Shown here one piece after another: positions 48,104 through 56,722 of a stretch of 64,000 nt of DNA. The position numbers and the translations under genes are program-made. Source of the DNA: Streptomyces tibetensis (GTDB lineage: Bacteria; Actinomycetota; Actinomycetes; Streptomycetales; Streptomycetaceae); the NCBI RefSeq assembly GCF_007655005.1, contig NZ_SZVW01000031.1, positions 27,394 to 91,393 of the forward strand. Direction: 5' to 3'. The stretch's first letter is position 1; each line of letters starts with the position of its first letter. Under the pieces are notes generated by a model. That model did no database searches and was not told the origin of the DNA. It saw only the letters and a list, made by a program, of their open reading frames with translations.

Positions 48104-49450
48104 ATGAGGCACGCACGACGACGGGTCGTCCGGCGAGTGACACGGCTGGCGGCCGTCGGCGGACTCCTCCTCGGAGGAGCCATGGTCACCACCGCCGTGG
48201 CGAGCGAGCAGGCGACCCCGTCCATCGGCGTCCCGTTCACCGCCCCGCCGGCGACCGGCGAGGGCACCGACCTCGTGTCCCGGCTCGGCAACACGCGCAC
48301 GGCGGGCAGCTGGATCGACACGTCCGGGCGGCCGGTCGTCGCGGTGACCGACGAGAAGGCCGCCGCCGAGGTGAAGCGCGCCGGAGCCCAGGCCAAGATG
48401 GTCAGCCACAGCATGAGCGACCTCAAGTCCGCCGCGGCGACGTTGCGTTCGGCCCCCCGGGTCTCCGGCACCTCGTGGGCCCTCGACTACAAGAACAACC
48501 AGGTGGTGGTACGGGGCGACAGCACGGTCTCCGCCTCCGCCTGGTCCAGGATGACGGAGGTCGCCGAGGGCATCGGCTCCTTCGTGCGCATGGAGCGCAC
48601 CGAGGGCACGTTCACGACACGGCTCAACGGCGCGCAACCCATCCTGTCGACCGCCGGGCGCTGTTCGGCGGGCTTCAACGTGACCGACGGGGAGAGCGAC
48701 TTCATCCTCACGGCGGGACACTGCGGTCCCGACGGTTCCGTCTGGTTCGCCGACGACCGGGGCCGGCAGCAGGTCGGCACCTCGCTCAAGGGGAGCTTTC
48801 CCGGCGACGACTACTCGCTGGTGAAGTACGACGCCGGCCGCGCGGGCAAGGGCGCGGACGTGGTGGCGGTCGGTGACGGCAAGGGCGTGCGGATCACGGG
48901 CGTCGCCGACGCGGAGGTCGGGCAGCAGGTCTTCCGCAGCGGCAGCACCAGCGGACTGCGCGAGGGAGAGGTGACCGCGCTCAACGCCACGGTCAACTAC
49001 CCCGAGGGAACGGTCAGCGGCCTCATCGAGACGAACGTGTGCGCGGAACCCGGTGACAGCGGAGGCCCGATGTTCGCCGACGGCATCGCGCTCGGCCTGA
49101 CGTCGGGCGGCAGCGGGGACTGCAAGGCGGGCGGTACGACGTTCTTCCAGCCGGTGACGAAGGCGCTGACCGAGCTGGGCGTCAAGCTGATCGTGGCCAA
49201 GTCGGCCGGCGGCACGGGCGCCGCACCCGCCCCGTCGGCGTCGCAGGGCGCGGCCTCACCGGGTACGTCGGCGCCGATCACGGGCACGGACGTGTCGACC
49301 CTGCTGGGCCGCCTCACCGACCCGCGCAATGTCGGCCCGGGCATGCTCGTCATCGCGGGCAGCCTCGTCGCCCTGGTGGCCACCCGCTGGATCCGGGCGG
49401 AGCAGGACCGCAAGGCGTATCGGCAGTACTACTCGGCGACTTGGGGATGA
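48104..49450 (+). CDS. Membrane-anchored S1 (alpha-lytic/streptogrisin-type) serine protease
   Basis: A 448-residue exported protease. After a signal (RLAAVGGLLLGGAMVTTAVA) come a pro-region (~35-175) and the chymotrypsin-like domain with catalytic His206 (LTAGHC), Asp236 (GDDYSLVKYD) and Ser319 (EPGDSGGPMF). Unlike secreted streptogrisins it then has a Ser/Ala/Pro linker and a C-terminal helix (GMLVIAGSLVALVATRWI) plus a basic tail, which should fix it in the membrane facing outward. GGGAG lies six bases before ATG 48104. Confidence 0.88.
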   Translation: MRHARRRVVRRVTRLAAVGGLLLGGAMVTTAVASEQATPSIGVPFTAPPATGEGTDLVSRLGNTRTAGSWIDTSGRPVVAVTDEKAAAEVKRAGAQAKMVSHSMSDLKSAAATLRSAPRVSGTSWALDYKNNQVVVRGDSTVSASAWSRMTEVAEGIGSFVRMERTEGTFTTRLNGAQPILSTAGRCSAGFNVTDGESDFILTAGHCGPDGSVWFADDRGRQQVGTSLKGSFPGDDYSLVKYDAGRAGKGADVVAVGDGKGVRITGVADAEVGQQVFRSGSTSGLREGEVTALNATVNYPEGTVSGLIETNVCAEPGDSGGPMFADGIALGLTSGGSGDCKAGGTTFFQPVTKALTELGVKLIVAKSAGGTGAAPAPSASQGAASPGTSAPITGTDVSTLLGRLTDPRNVGPGMLVIAGSLVALVATRWIRAEQDRKAYRQYYSATWG

Positions 49451-49581
49451 TGCCGGCGACGGCCGGCCGTCGGCGGTGTCCCCGTCGGCCCAGCGCGAGC
49501 GGCACGGTCGCGGCCCTCGTGCCCAGCAGCCCCACCGCCTGACACAACGATGCCGGGGACGACGGCCGAGGACAGCGCGAG

Positions 49582-49611
49582 AAGGGCACCCCTTGGGTCA
49601 GGGGCGCCCTT
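49582..49611. terminator. Candidate terminator between convergent genes
   Basis: Two 12-base arms (49582-49593 with 49600-49611, one mismatch) and a six-base loop lie between the protease and the convergent small gene. No T-run is present on either side. Confidence 0.5.
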
Positions 49612-49649
49612 CGACGAGGGTCCGATGCGTCAGCGGGCCGGGACGAGGG

Positions 49650-49823
49650 TCAGGCCGCGGGCGCCGACTGCGGGGCCGCGGCGGCCCACTCCAGGACGAG
49701 CCGCTGGTACTCCTCGCGCTGCTCGACGCTCAGTGTCCCGCCCGACCGGCGCCACAGCGCACGGATCTCCTCGTTGACCTCGTCAGCCGATCGCTCGGAT
49801 GAGGTTTCAACAGTGGTGGACAT
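49650..49823 (-). CDS. Small hypothetical protein (57 aa)
   Basis: A 57-residue acidic, helical protein starting MSTTVETSSERSADEVNEEI and continuing with RALWRRSGGTLSVEQREEY, ending in an Ala-rich tail. Codon use is coding-like and a helix-turn-helix-like pair is possible, but no domain is recognised. Upstream in-frame ATGs exist; none has a clear ribosome site. The ~160-base gap on its left side to the ROK gene end shows nothing else. Confidence 0.5.
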   Translation of the reverse strand: MSTTVETSSERSADEVNEEIRALWRRSGGTLSVEQREEYQRLVLEWAAAAPQSAPAA

Positions 49824-49986
49824 GCTGTGAAGCATACGTCGCCGGACGTGAAGGCGATGTGAGTAATCACGAGCTAAACGGTCATTTCGGACAGTGTTAC
49901 TGATCACGTCCATCTCCCGGTAAACGTGAGGCTGTTCACATCAACCACCTGTGAGTACCTTTCGCCTCCGGGCAGTTGGCCGTCGT

Positions 49987-51147
49987 TCACGCTTCGGCCG
50001 ATCCCAGCACCAGCACCTTGATGGCCAACACTGCCGCACCGCGGGCCCAGTCGTGGAAATCGGAGACCTTCGTCTCCAGGCCGACCGGCGCGGCGAGCGG
50101 GTGTCTGAGCGCACGCACCGTCTCCTCGACCGTCTTGCCGGCCACGTCCATCAGCCCGACCCCCTCCCCCGCGAGCAGGATCTTCTGCGGCATCACGAAG
50201 TTGGAGATCTGCGCGACGAGCGTGCCCAGGGCTCGCGCCGCCTCACCGACGACCCGGGCGGGCATCGGGTCCCCTGCGGCGGCCCGGGCGAGGATCTCCT
50301 CGTAGGTGCGGTCCTCACCGGTGGCGGCCAGGATCTGGTAGCGGATGCTGGGGATGGTCAGCAGCGAGACGGCACTGCCGCGCCTGCCGTCCGGGGTGAG
50401 CGGCCCGTGGGAGTCGACGATCCAGTGCTTGCCGAAGCCGCGGTCCTCCTCGGCGAAGGGCACCCGCCTGCCGCCCAGGACGAGACCGTAGCCGAGGCCG
50501 GCGCCGATGGTGAGGACGACGAAGCGGTCCAGCCCGCGCCCGGCGCCGAACCAGGTCTCCGCCTCGACCAGGGCCGCGACGTCGTTCTCGACGACCACCG
50601 GCAGGCCGGTGCGCTCCTCGACCAGCTCGGCCAGGGGGACGTCCCGCCACAGCAGGAAGGGGGATTCGCCGACCACGGCACGGTCCTGGACGAAGCCGCC
50701 GACGCCGATGCCGATCCCGGCGAGGCGAGGGTGCCCCTGGGCCAGCTCCGCGGTCATCCCGGCCAGCACGTCGGCGACTTCGGCGGGGTCGTGGGTGGTG
50801 AGCGCGCGGTCGTGGCGGGTGACGATGTGGCTTCGAAGGGTGGTGACGACGCCGTAGACCGCGTCCTCGGTGATCTTGAAGCCGAGGAAGAAGCCCGAGT
50901 CGGCGACGACGTCCAGCGGCTGCGAGGGACGGCCCTGGCGCGCCTCCGCGGGCGCCCCCGCCTCGGTCACCTCGACCAGCAGACCCGACTCGATCAGCGG
51001 TTTGGTCAGGCGGGTGAGGCTGCCGGCCGACAGACCCAGCCTGCGGGCGAGTTCCGTGCGCGACAGCGGTCCGTGGACCAGCACTTCGATCGCCACGGAG
51101 CGCTCGCCGGGGCTCAGCGGCAGCCAGCCGGAGGTGCCTTCGGTCAT
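49987..51147 (-). CDS. ROK-family transcriptional regulator
   Basis: A 386-residue ROK repressor. A winged helix (SRTELARRLGLSAGSLTRLT) is followed by the ROK kinase-like domain with LAGIGIGVGGFVQDRAVVG, VVENDVAALVEAETWFGAGR and FVVLTIGAGLGYGLVLGGRR. Like the other ROK gene in this window it lacks an obvious zinc Cys cluster. GGGAG lies upstream of ATG 51147. It is divergent from an ABC-sugar operon with a 172-base gap that holds two copies of a TTTCG-type motif, its probable operators. Confidence 0.88.
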   Translation of the reverse strand: MTEGTSGWLPLSPGERSVAIEVLVHGPLSRTELARRLGLSAGSLTRLTKPLIESGLLVEVTEAGAPAEARQGRPSQPLDVVADSGFFLGFKITEDAVYGVVTTLRSHIVTRHDRALTTHDPAEVADVLAGMTAELAQGHPRLAGIGIGVGGFVQDRAVVGESPFLLWRDVPLAELVEERTGLPVVVENDVAALVEAETWFGAGRGLDRFVVLTIGAGLGYGLVLGGRRVPFAEEDRGFGKHWIVDSHGPLTPDGRRGSAVSLLTIPSIRYQILAATGEDRTYEEILARAAAGDPMPARVVGEAARALGTLVAQISNFVMPQKILLAGEGVGLMDVAGKTVEETVRALRHPLAAPVGLETKVSDFHDWARGAAVLAIKVLVLGSAEA

Positions 51148-51175
51148 GGAAGGTCCGACTCCCCTCACCCATTTT

Positions 51176-51273
51176 TTTCGTACTGAAACCAACATGACCA
51201 CTCTAGGCAGATGTCGGTTCCTGGGAAAAGATGTTTGCAGGGCTCTTGACGCAGCAATTGTTTCGCACCAAAA
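51176..51273. promoter_or_regulatory. Divergent regulatory region with two similar 13-mers
   Basis: TTTCGTACTGAAA (51176-51188, an inverted TTTC/GAAA repeat) and TTTCGCACCAAAA (51261-51273) match at 10 of 13 bases, one near each divergent gene. TTGACG at 51246-51251 is a candidate -35 for the permease operon. They are candidate ROK sites, but the second copy is only weakly palindromic. Confidence 0.42.
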
Positions 51274-51319
51274 GTAAGTCCCGCCAGAGGACGAGCCGCC
51301 GCAGCGAGGGAGTCTCCCG

Positions 51320-52285
51320 ATGACCATCGCCTCCAGCAGTCCTCCTTCACGTCTGCCCACGGGCGACGCGGCGGAGGCCAGCAGCAGGACCGGGCCGCGA
51401 CAGGGGGTGTCCGGCGAGGACCGGGGGGACGGCCGGCTGGCCGCGCTCTTCATCGCTCCGGCCCTGCTCGGCTTCCTGGTCTTCCTGCTCTGGCCGACGC
51501 TCCGGGGCATCTACCTGAGCTTCACCCGCTTCAACCTGCTGACCCCGGCGGAGTGGGTGGGCCTGGACAACTACGTCCGCATGGTCCACGACCCCATCTT
51601 CTGGGACTCCCTGTGGGTCACCGTCGAGTACGTCGTCATCAACATCGGCATACAGACGGTCGCGGCGCTCGCCATCGCCGTCCTGCTCCAGCGGCTGACC
51701 CAGTCGGCGATGCTGCGCGGGATCGTGCTGACGCCGTATCTGATGTCGAACGTCGTCGCCGGTCTGGTCTGGTTGTGGATCCTCGACACCCAGCTCGGCA
51801 TCGGCAACGAGATCATCAGCGGCCTCGGAATGGACCGCATCCCCTTCCTCGCGGACGAGACCTGGGCGATCCCGACGATCGCGCTCATCAACGTGTGGCG
51901 GCACGTCGGGTACACCGCCCTGCTGCTGTTCGCCGGCCTCCAGGCCATCCCGAACGACATGTACGAGGCGGCCCGGGTGGACGGCGCGAGCGAGTGGCGG
52001 ATGTTCTGGCGGATCACCATGCCGCTGCTGAGGCCGGTGCTCGCGGTCGTGCTGATCATGACGGTGATCGGGTCGTTCCAGGTCTTCGACACCGTCGCCG
52101 TGACCACCGCGGGCGGCCCGGCGAACGCGACCAACGTCCTGCAGTACTACATCTACGGCTCGGCGTTCGGCCGCTTCCAGTTCGGCTACGCCTCGGCCAT
52201 GTCCGTCGCCCTGCTGGTCGTGCTGAGCGCGATCACCGTCCTCCAGTACCGGCTCACCCGGGCCGGCCGGACCGACCTCGGCTGA
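51320..52285 (+). CDS. Sugar ABC transporter permease, MalF type
   Basis: A 321-residue six-helix CUT1 permease. ALFIAPALLGFLVFLLWPTL and RGIYLSFTRFNLLTPAEWVG open the protein. The ATPase-docking EAA loop is MYEAARVDGASEWRMFWRIT, and VTTAGGPANATNVLQYYIY is the usual MalF-type motif. It is the first gene of an operon with a second permease, a binding protein and a Gfo/Idh enzyme. No ATPase gene is present, so a shared MsiK-type ATPase is likely. Confidence 0.93.
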   Translation: MTIASSSPPSRLPTGDAAEASSRTGPRQGVSGEDRGDGRLAALFIAPALLGFLVFLLWPTLRGIYLSFTRFNLLTPAEWVGLDNYVRMVHDPIFWDSLWVTVEYVVINIGIQTVAALAIAVLLQRLTQSAMLRGIVLTPYLMSNVVAGLVWLWILDTQLGIGNEIISGLGMDRIPFLADETWAIPTIALINVWRHVGYTALLLFAGLQAIPNDMYEAARVDGASEWRMFWRITMPLLRPVLAVVLIMTVIGSFQVFDTVAVTTAGGPANATNVLQYYIYGSAFGRFQFGYASAMSVALLVVLSAITVLQYRLTRAGRTDLG

Positions 52286-52303
52286 CGGAAGGAGACAACC
52301 GCC

Positions 52304-53227
52304 ATGGCTGCCGTGACGACAACCCCGCCGACGACCCTGCGGCCGGTCCGGCGCAGGTTCCCCTTCGGGCGGGCCGCCGCCTGGACCGTGATGGGGCTGA
52401 TCATCCTCATCACCCTGCTGCCGTTCTACTGGATCCTGCGCACCGCGCTGTCCACCAACGCGGGCCTGAACGCCGATCCCACCAATCCGCTACCGGTCGA
52501 CCTCACCACCAGCGGCTTCGAACGCGCCCTGGGGCTGCAGTCGGCCGAGGAGGCCGTCAAACAGGGCGGAGCCGGCGGCGGGCTCGACTTCTGGCGCTAC
52601 CTGCTCAACTCGGTACTGGTCTCGACCCTGATCACCGGATGCCAGATCTTCTTCTCCGCCATGGCCGCGTACGCCTTCTCCCGGCTGCGCTGGCGGGGCC
52701 GGGACAAGGTGTTCGGGCTGTTCCTGGCCGGGATGATGGTGCCGGCCATCTTCACGCTGCTGCCGAACTTCGTACTCATCAAGCAGCTGCACCTGATCGA
52801 CACGCTCCTCGGCATCGCGCTGCCCACCATGTTCATGACGCCGTTCGCGGTGTTCTTCCTGCGCCAGTTCTTCATGAACATCCCCAAGGAGGTCGAGGAG
52901 GCCGCGCTGCTCGACGGCGCCGGTAAGGTCAAGATCTTCTTCCGGGTGGTCCTGCCGATGGCGTCCACGCCGATCATCACGCTGGGTGTGCTGACGTACA
53001 TCACCTCCTGGAACGACTACTTCTGGCCGCTGATGGTCTCCTACAGCGACAGCTCGCGCGTGCTGACCGTGGCGCTCGCGGTCTTCCGGGCGCAGACGCC
53101 CGCGACCGGCGTCGACTGGTCCGGGCTCATGGCCGCGACGCTGATCGCCGCGCTGCCGATGCTGGTGCTGTTCGCCTGCTTCGCCCGCCGCATCGTCAGC
53201 TCCATCGGCTTCACCGGAATCAAGTAA
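52304..53227 (+). CDS. Sugar ABC transporter permease, MalG type
   Basis: A 307-residue partner permease. The first helix region reads MGLIILITLLPFYWILRTAL; the EAA loop is VEEAALLDGAGKVKIFFRVV, and FMTPFAVFFLRQFFMNIPKE precedes it. AAGGAG is upstream of ATG 52304, 18 bases after the first permease. Together they form the membrane channel of an undefined sugar importer. Confidence 0.93.
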   Translation: MAAVTTTPPTTLRPVRRRFPFGRAAAWTVMGLIILITLLPFYWILRTALSTNAGLNADPTNPLPVDLTTSGFERALGLQSAEEAVKQGGAGGGLDFWRYLLNSVLVSTLITGCQIFFSAMAAYAFSRLRWRGRDKVFGLFLAGMMVPAIFTLLPNFVLIKQLHLIDTLLGIALPTMFMTPFAVFFLRQFFMNIPKEVEEAALLDGAGKVKIFFRVVLPMASTPIITLGVLTYITSWNDYFWPLMVSYSDSSRVLTVALAVFRAQTPATGVDWSGLMAATLIAALPMLVLFACFARRIVSSIGFTGIK

Positions 53228-53237
53228 GGGGACTGTG

Positions 53238-54587
53238 ATGCGAATTCGACTTCGTCCGCTTATCGCGGCGACCGGAGCGCTGGCGCTGTCCCTGGTCAGC
53301 GGATGCGCGCAGTCAGGCGCCGCCGGATCCTCCGCGAACACGGTCACGTACTGGTTGTGGGACGCCAACCAGCTGCCCGCCTACCAGGCCTGCGCGAAGG
53401 GCTTCGAGAAGGAGAACCCCGGACTGCACGTCAAGATCACGCAGTTGGGCTGGAGCGACTACTGGACCAAGCTCACCGCCGGGTTCATCGCGGGCACCCA
53501 GCCGGACGTGTTCACCGACCACATCCAGAACTTCGGCCAGTTCGCCGACCTGAAGGTCCTCGAACCGCTCGACGACCTCGGCATCGAGGACTCCGACTAC
53601 CAGCCGGGCCTCGCCGCCAACTGGGTCGGCCAGGACGGCCACCGCTACGGCGCTCCCAAGGACTGGGACACCGTCGCGCTGTTCTACAACACGAAGATGA
53701 CCGAGCAGGCCGGGCTCAGCGCCGAGCAGCTCAACAGCCTCTCCTGGAATCCCGAGGACGGCGGCAGTTTCGAGAAGGCCATCGCCCACCTCACGATCGA
53801 CAGGAACGGCAAGCGGGGCGACGAGCCGGGCTTCGACAGGAACAACGTCAAGGTGTACGGCATGGCAAGCAACGGCGGTGGGTTCGGCGACGGCCAGACC
53901 CAGTGGAGCAACTTCGCCGCCTCCGCCGGGTGGAGCTACCTCGACAAGCCTCGCTGGGGCATGAAGTACCAGTACGACAGCAAGACCTTCCAGTCGGTCA
54001 TCCGGTGGTACTTCGGCCTGGCGAAGAAGGGCTACATGCCACCGCTGTCCGACTACAACGTCCAGTCCAACCAGGCCAACACCCAGGTCGCGGCGGGCAA
54101 GGCGGCCACCGCGTTCGACGGGGCCTGGATGATCTCGACCTACGCCGGTTTCAAGGGCAAGTCCATCAAGACCGCCGTGACGCCGGCCGGCCCGACCGGC
54201 AAGCGCGCCACGATGATGAACGGCCTCGCCGACTCCATCACCAAGGCCTCCAAGAACAAGGCGGGCGCCCGCAAGTGGGTCGCCTACCTGGCCTCGGACC
54301 GCTGCCAGAGGGTCGTCGGCAAGTCCGGAGTCGTCTTCCCCGCCACCCCGGCCGGGACCGAGGCGGCCGTCGCCGCGTACCGGAAGAAGGGCATCGACGT
54401 CTCGGCGTTCACCGAACCCGTGGCCGACAAGAAGCGCTTCCGGACCTTCTCCTATCCGATCGCCAGCTACTCGGCGGACATGACGGCGCTGATGGCCCCC
54501 GCGATGGAGGACATCTACGGCAACGGCAAGCCCGTGAGCAGCCTCGATCAGACCAATGAACAGATCAACCTGATCCTCTCGCAGTGA
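53238..54587 (+). CDS. Extracellular sugar-binding lipoprotein
   Basis: A 449-residue lipoprotein. The signal ATGALALSLVSGCAQSG ends in a lipobox Cys. The mature type-2 binding domain has VTYWLWDANQLPAYQACAKG, TQPDVFTDHIQNFGQF and YGAPKDWDTVALFYNTKMTE. It captures the sugar for the two preceding permeases. ATG 53238 has AAGGGG six bases upstream, and the gene begins ten bases after the permease stop. The binding protein coming third, after its permeases, is a less common but known order. Confidence 0.92.
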   Translation: MRIRLRPLIAATGALALSLVSGCAQSGAAGSSANTVTYWLWDANQLPAYQACAKGFEKENPGLHVKITQLGWSDYWTKLTAGFIAGTQPDVFTDHIQNFGQFADLKVLEPLDDLGIEDSDYQPGLAANWVGQDGHRYGAPKDWDTVALFYNTKMTEQAGLSAEQLNSLSWNPEDGGSFEKAIAHLTIDRNGKRGDEPGFDRNNVKVYGMASNGGGFGDGQTQWSNFAASAGWSYLDKPRWGMKYQYDSKTFQSVIRWYFGLAKKGYMPPLSDYNVQSNQANTQVAAGKAATAFDGAWMISTYAGFKGKSIKTAVTPAGPTGKRATMMNGLADSITKASKNKAGARKWVAYLASDRCQRVVGKSGVVFPATPAGTEAAVAAYRKKGIDVSAFTEPVADKKRFRTFSYPIASYSADMTALMAPAMEDIYGNGKPVSSLDQTNEQINLILSQ

Positions 54588-54615
54588 TCCCCCACCAGTG
54601 AAGGGCACGCCTCAC

Positions 54616-55815
54616 ATGACGTTCTCCCTCGGCATCGTCGGCGCCGGACAGTTCTCGGGCCAGTTCGCCACCCTGTTCCAGGCCCACCCCGGTGTGGGCG
54701 ACGTCTACGTCACCGACCTGCTGCCCGAGCGGGCCGCACAACTCGCCTCCGCCCAGGGGCTGGCGGGCACCTTCCCGTCGTACCAGGCCATGCTGGAGTC
54801 GGAGGACGTCGACGCCGTCGCGATCTTCACCCAGCGCTGGACGCACGGCCCGCTGGTGCTCCAGGGTCTCAACGCCGGCAAGCACGTGTACTCGGCGGTT
54901 CCCATGGCGATCAGCACGGAGGAGATCGCGGCGATCATCGACACGGTCAAAGCCACGGGGCTGACGTACATGATGGGCGAGACCAGCGAGTACAACCCGG
55001 CCACGGTCCACGCCCGCAACCAGATCGCCGAGGGCGCCTTCGGGCGGCTCTTCTACGCCGAGGGCGACTACGTCCACGACATGGATCTGGGGTTCTACGA
55101 GGCCTACCAGTACAGCGGCGGCGAGAACTGGAAGGCGACCGCCAGCTATCCCCCGCTGCTGTATCCGACGCACGCGGTCGGCGGGGTGCTGGGCGCCTGG
55201 AAGACGCACGCGGTGAGCGTGTCGGCGATCGGTGTCGTCGACGACCGGGGCGACGGCGTCTTCGACAAGGACGTCAGCCAGTTCGGCAACGACGTCTCCA
55301 ACGCCACCGCGCTGTTCGAGGTGGCGGGCGGCGGCTCGTTCCGTACGAACGAGTTCCGGCGGGTCGGCTACCCCTCGCACATACGGGAGTCACGCTTCCG
55401 CTTCTTCGGTACCGAGGCGAGCATGGAGCAGCTGGCCACGGTCGCCCTGTGGCAGGACAAGCAGGGGGTGAAGGACATCAGTGAACTGCTGGAGCCCAAG
55501 CCCACCATGGCGCCCGACGATCCCTCGCTGCAGCACATCGCGCCGGAGCTGCGGGCCGCCTTCACCTCCGGGTCGGCGCCGGTGCACGACCGGGCGCGGC
55601 TGCCGAGGGAGTTCGACCACCTCCACAACGGCCACGAGGGCAGCCACCACTTCCTGGTGGACGACTTCGTGACGGCGGTCAACGCCCGCACGCTGCCGTC
55701 GGTGAACGCCTGGGTGGCCGCCCGTTACACCCTGCCGGGCATCATCGCGCACGAGTCGGCGCGGCAGGGCGGGGTCAGGCTGGAGATCCCGGACTTCGGG
55801 GACGCGCCCCAGTAG
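54616..55815 (+). CDS. Gfo/Idh/MocA family oxidoreductase
   Basis: A 399-residue NAD(P)-dependent oxidoreductase. The Rossmann loop is LGIVGAGQFSGQFATLF, and the substrate region has YPPLLYPTHAVGGVLGAWKT. At the usual Glu-Lys-Pro position it reads HVYSAVPMAIS, so the catalytic Lys of the hallmark is missing; catalysis may use other residues or the protein may differ in reaction. AAGGGC precedes ATG 54616. As the last gene of the ABC operon it should modify the imported sugar or polyol. Confidence 0.85.
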   Translation: MTFSLGIVGAGQFSGQFATLFQAHPGVGDVYVTDLLPERAAQLASAQGLAGTFPSYQAMLESEDVDAVAIFTQRWTHGPLVLQGLNAGKHVYSAVPMAISTEEIAAIIDTVKATGLTYMMGETSEYNPATVHARNQIAEGAFGRLFYAEGDYVHDMDLGFYEAYQYSGGENWKATASYPPLLYPTHAVGGVLGAWKTHAVSVSAIGVVDDRGDGVFDKDVSQFGNDVSNATALFEVAGGGSFRTNEFRRVGYPSHIRESRFRFFGTEASMEQLATVALWQDKQGVKDISELLEPKPTMAPDDPSLQHIAPELRAAFTSGSAPVHDRARLPREFDHLHNGHEGSHHFLVDDFVTAVNARTLPSVNAWVAARYTLPGIIAHESARQGGVRLEIPDFGDAPQ

Positions 55816-55846
55816 GGGGCTCGTGAGGCGAGCCGGGTGCCCGGTA

Positions 55847-56542
55847 TCAGGTGCCCGGCTTGCGGCCGTAGACGAAGACGTCGTCGCCCTTCTTCAGCAG
55901 CGACCAGTACTTCTTGGCGTCGGTCTTCGTCATGTTGGTGCAGCCGTGCGAGCCCGGCGGGTTCCACATGCTGACGCCGACCGAGTGGAAGGCCTGGCCG
56001 CCGTCGAAGAACTGCGAGTAGGGCATCGGCACGTCGTAGATGGACGAGACGTGGTCGATGTCGCGCCAGTAGATCTTCTTCAGGCCGGTGCGGGTCTCGT
56101 ACCCGTCGCGGCCGGTGCGGACCGGCACGGGGCCGTAGACGAGCTTCTCGCCGTCCTGGATCCAGCTGAGCTGGAGCGTCAGGTTCACGCAGGCGATCCG
56201 GCCCTTGTTCACCGGGCACTTGCCGTCCTTGTTGGGGGTGTTGCCGACGGCCTTCTGCTTCTGCATCAGGTCCATCACGCCCCAGGTGACCGAGCCGGCG
56301 TAGCCGATGTTCGGGGTGATGCCGTGCTTGGTCTGGAAGGCCTTGATGGCCTTGCAGTCGGCGGCGGACTGCTTGCCGTCGACCGGACGGCCGAGGAACT
56401 TCTCGACCTTCTTCTGGTACGGGCCGGCCTGCGTGGTGCAGCTCGCGGCCTGGGCCGGTGCGGCGCCGAGTGCGAGCGTGAGCGGGGCCACCAGACCGGT
56501 GATCCCCAGTGCGACGGCACTCCGTCTGCGTACGTCCCCCAT
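55847..56542 (-). CDS. Secreted L,D-transpeptidase (YkuD) with peptidoglycan-binding region
   Basis: A 231-residue exported cell-wall enzyme. The signal is LGITGLVAPLTLALGAAPAQ with AQA-A cleavage. Residues ~35-85 form a PG_binding_1-like domain (DCKAIKAFQTKHGITPNIGY). The YkuD catalytic domain ends with FHSVGVSMWNPPGSHGCTNM, where His and Cys of SHGC are catalytic. It forms 3-3 cross-links or attaches proteins to peptidoglycan. AAGGGC is upstream. It is convergent with the Gfo/Idh gene. Confidence 0.92.
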   Translation of the reverse strand: MGDVRRRSAVALGITGLVAPLTLALGAAPAQAASCTTQAGPYQKKVEKFLGRPVDGKQSAADCKAIKAFQTKHGITPNIGYAGSVTWGVMDLMQKQKAVGNTPNKDGKCPVNKGRIACVNLTLQLSWIQDGEKLVYGPVPVRTGRDGYETRTGLKKIYWRDIDHVSSIYDVPMPYSQFFDGGQAFHSVGVSMWNPPGSHGCTNMTKTDAKKYWSLLKKGDDVFVYGRKPGT

Positions 56543-56646
56543 GGCTGGTCGCCCTTTCGCGAAAACGGGTCTGTGATGTCTGCCAGCTAGACGGACGAAG
56601 AGCGGTTCCGGTTGTGCGGTCGGGCGCGCTGGGACGGAACAGTGAC

Positions 56647-56692
56647 ATACCCCACCGGCACAGAAAAGACATATGCATGCCTGATGGGGTAT
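56647..56692. promoter_or_regulatory. Inverted repeat and A+T-rich promoter region of the L,D-transpeptidase
   Basis: ATACCCCA (56647-56654) and TGGGGTAT (56685-56692) form 8-base inverted arms 30 bases apart, enclosing AAAAGACATATGCATGCC, an A+T-rich patch likely to contain the -10 element. It lies about 105-150 bases before the transpeptidase start. It may be an operator pair or a foldable leader. Confidence 0.4.
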
Positions 56693-56722
56693 TTCGGTTG
56701 CCTTGTTTCTGGCTCTCCCGCG

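Noticed and set aside
55831..55860. AGCCGGG/CCCGGCT inverted repeat at the L,D-transpeptidase end
   Set aside because: Arms are short and overlap the coding end; the pairing breaks after seven bases.
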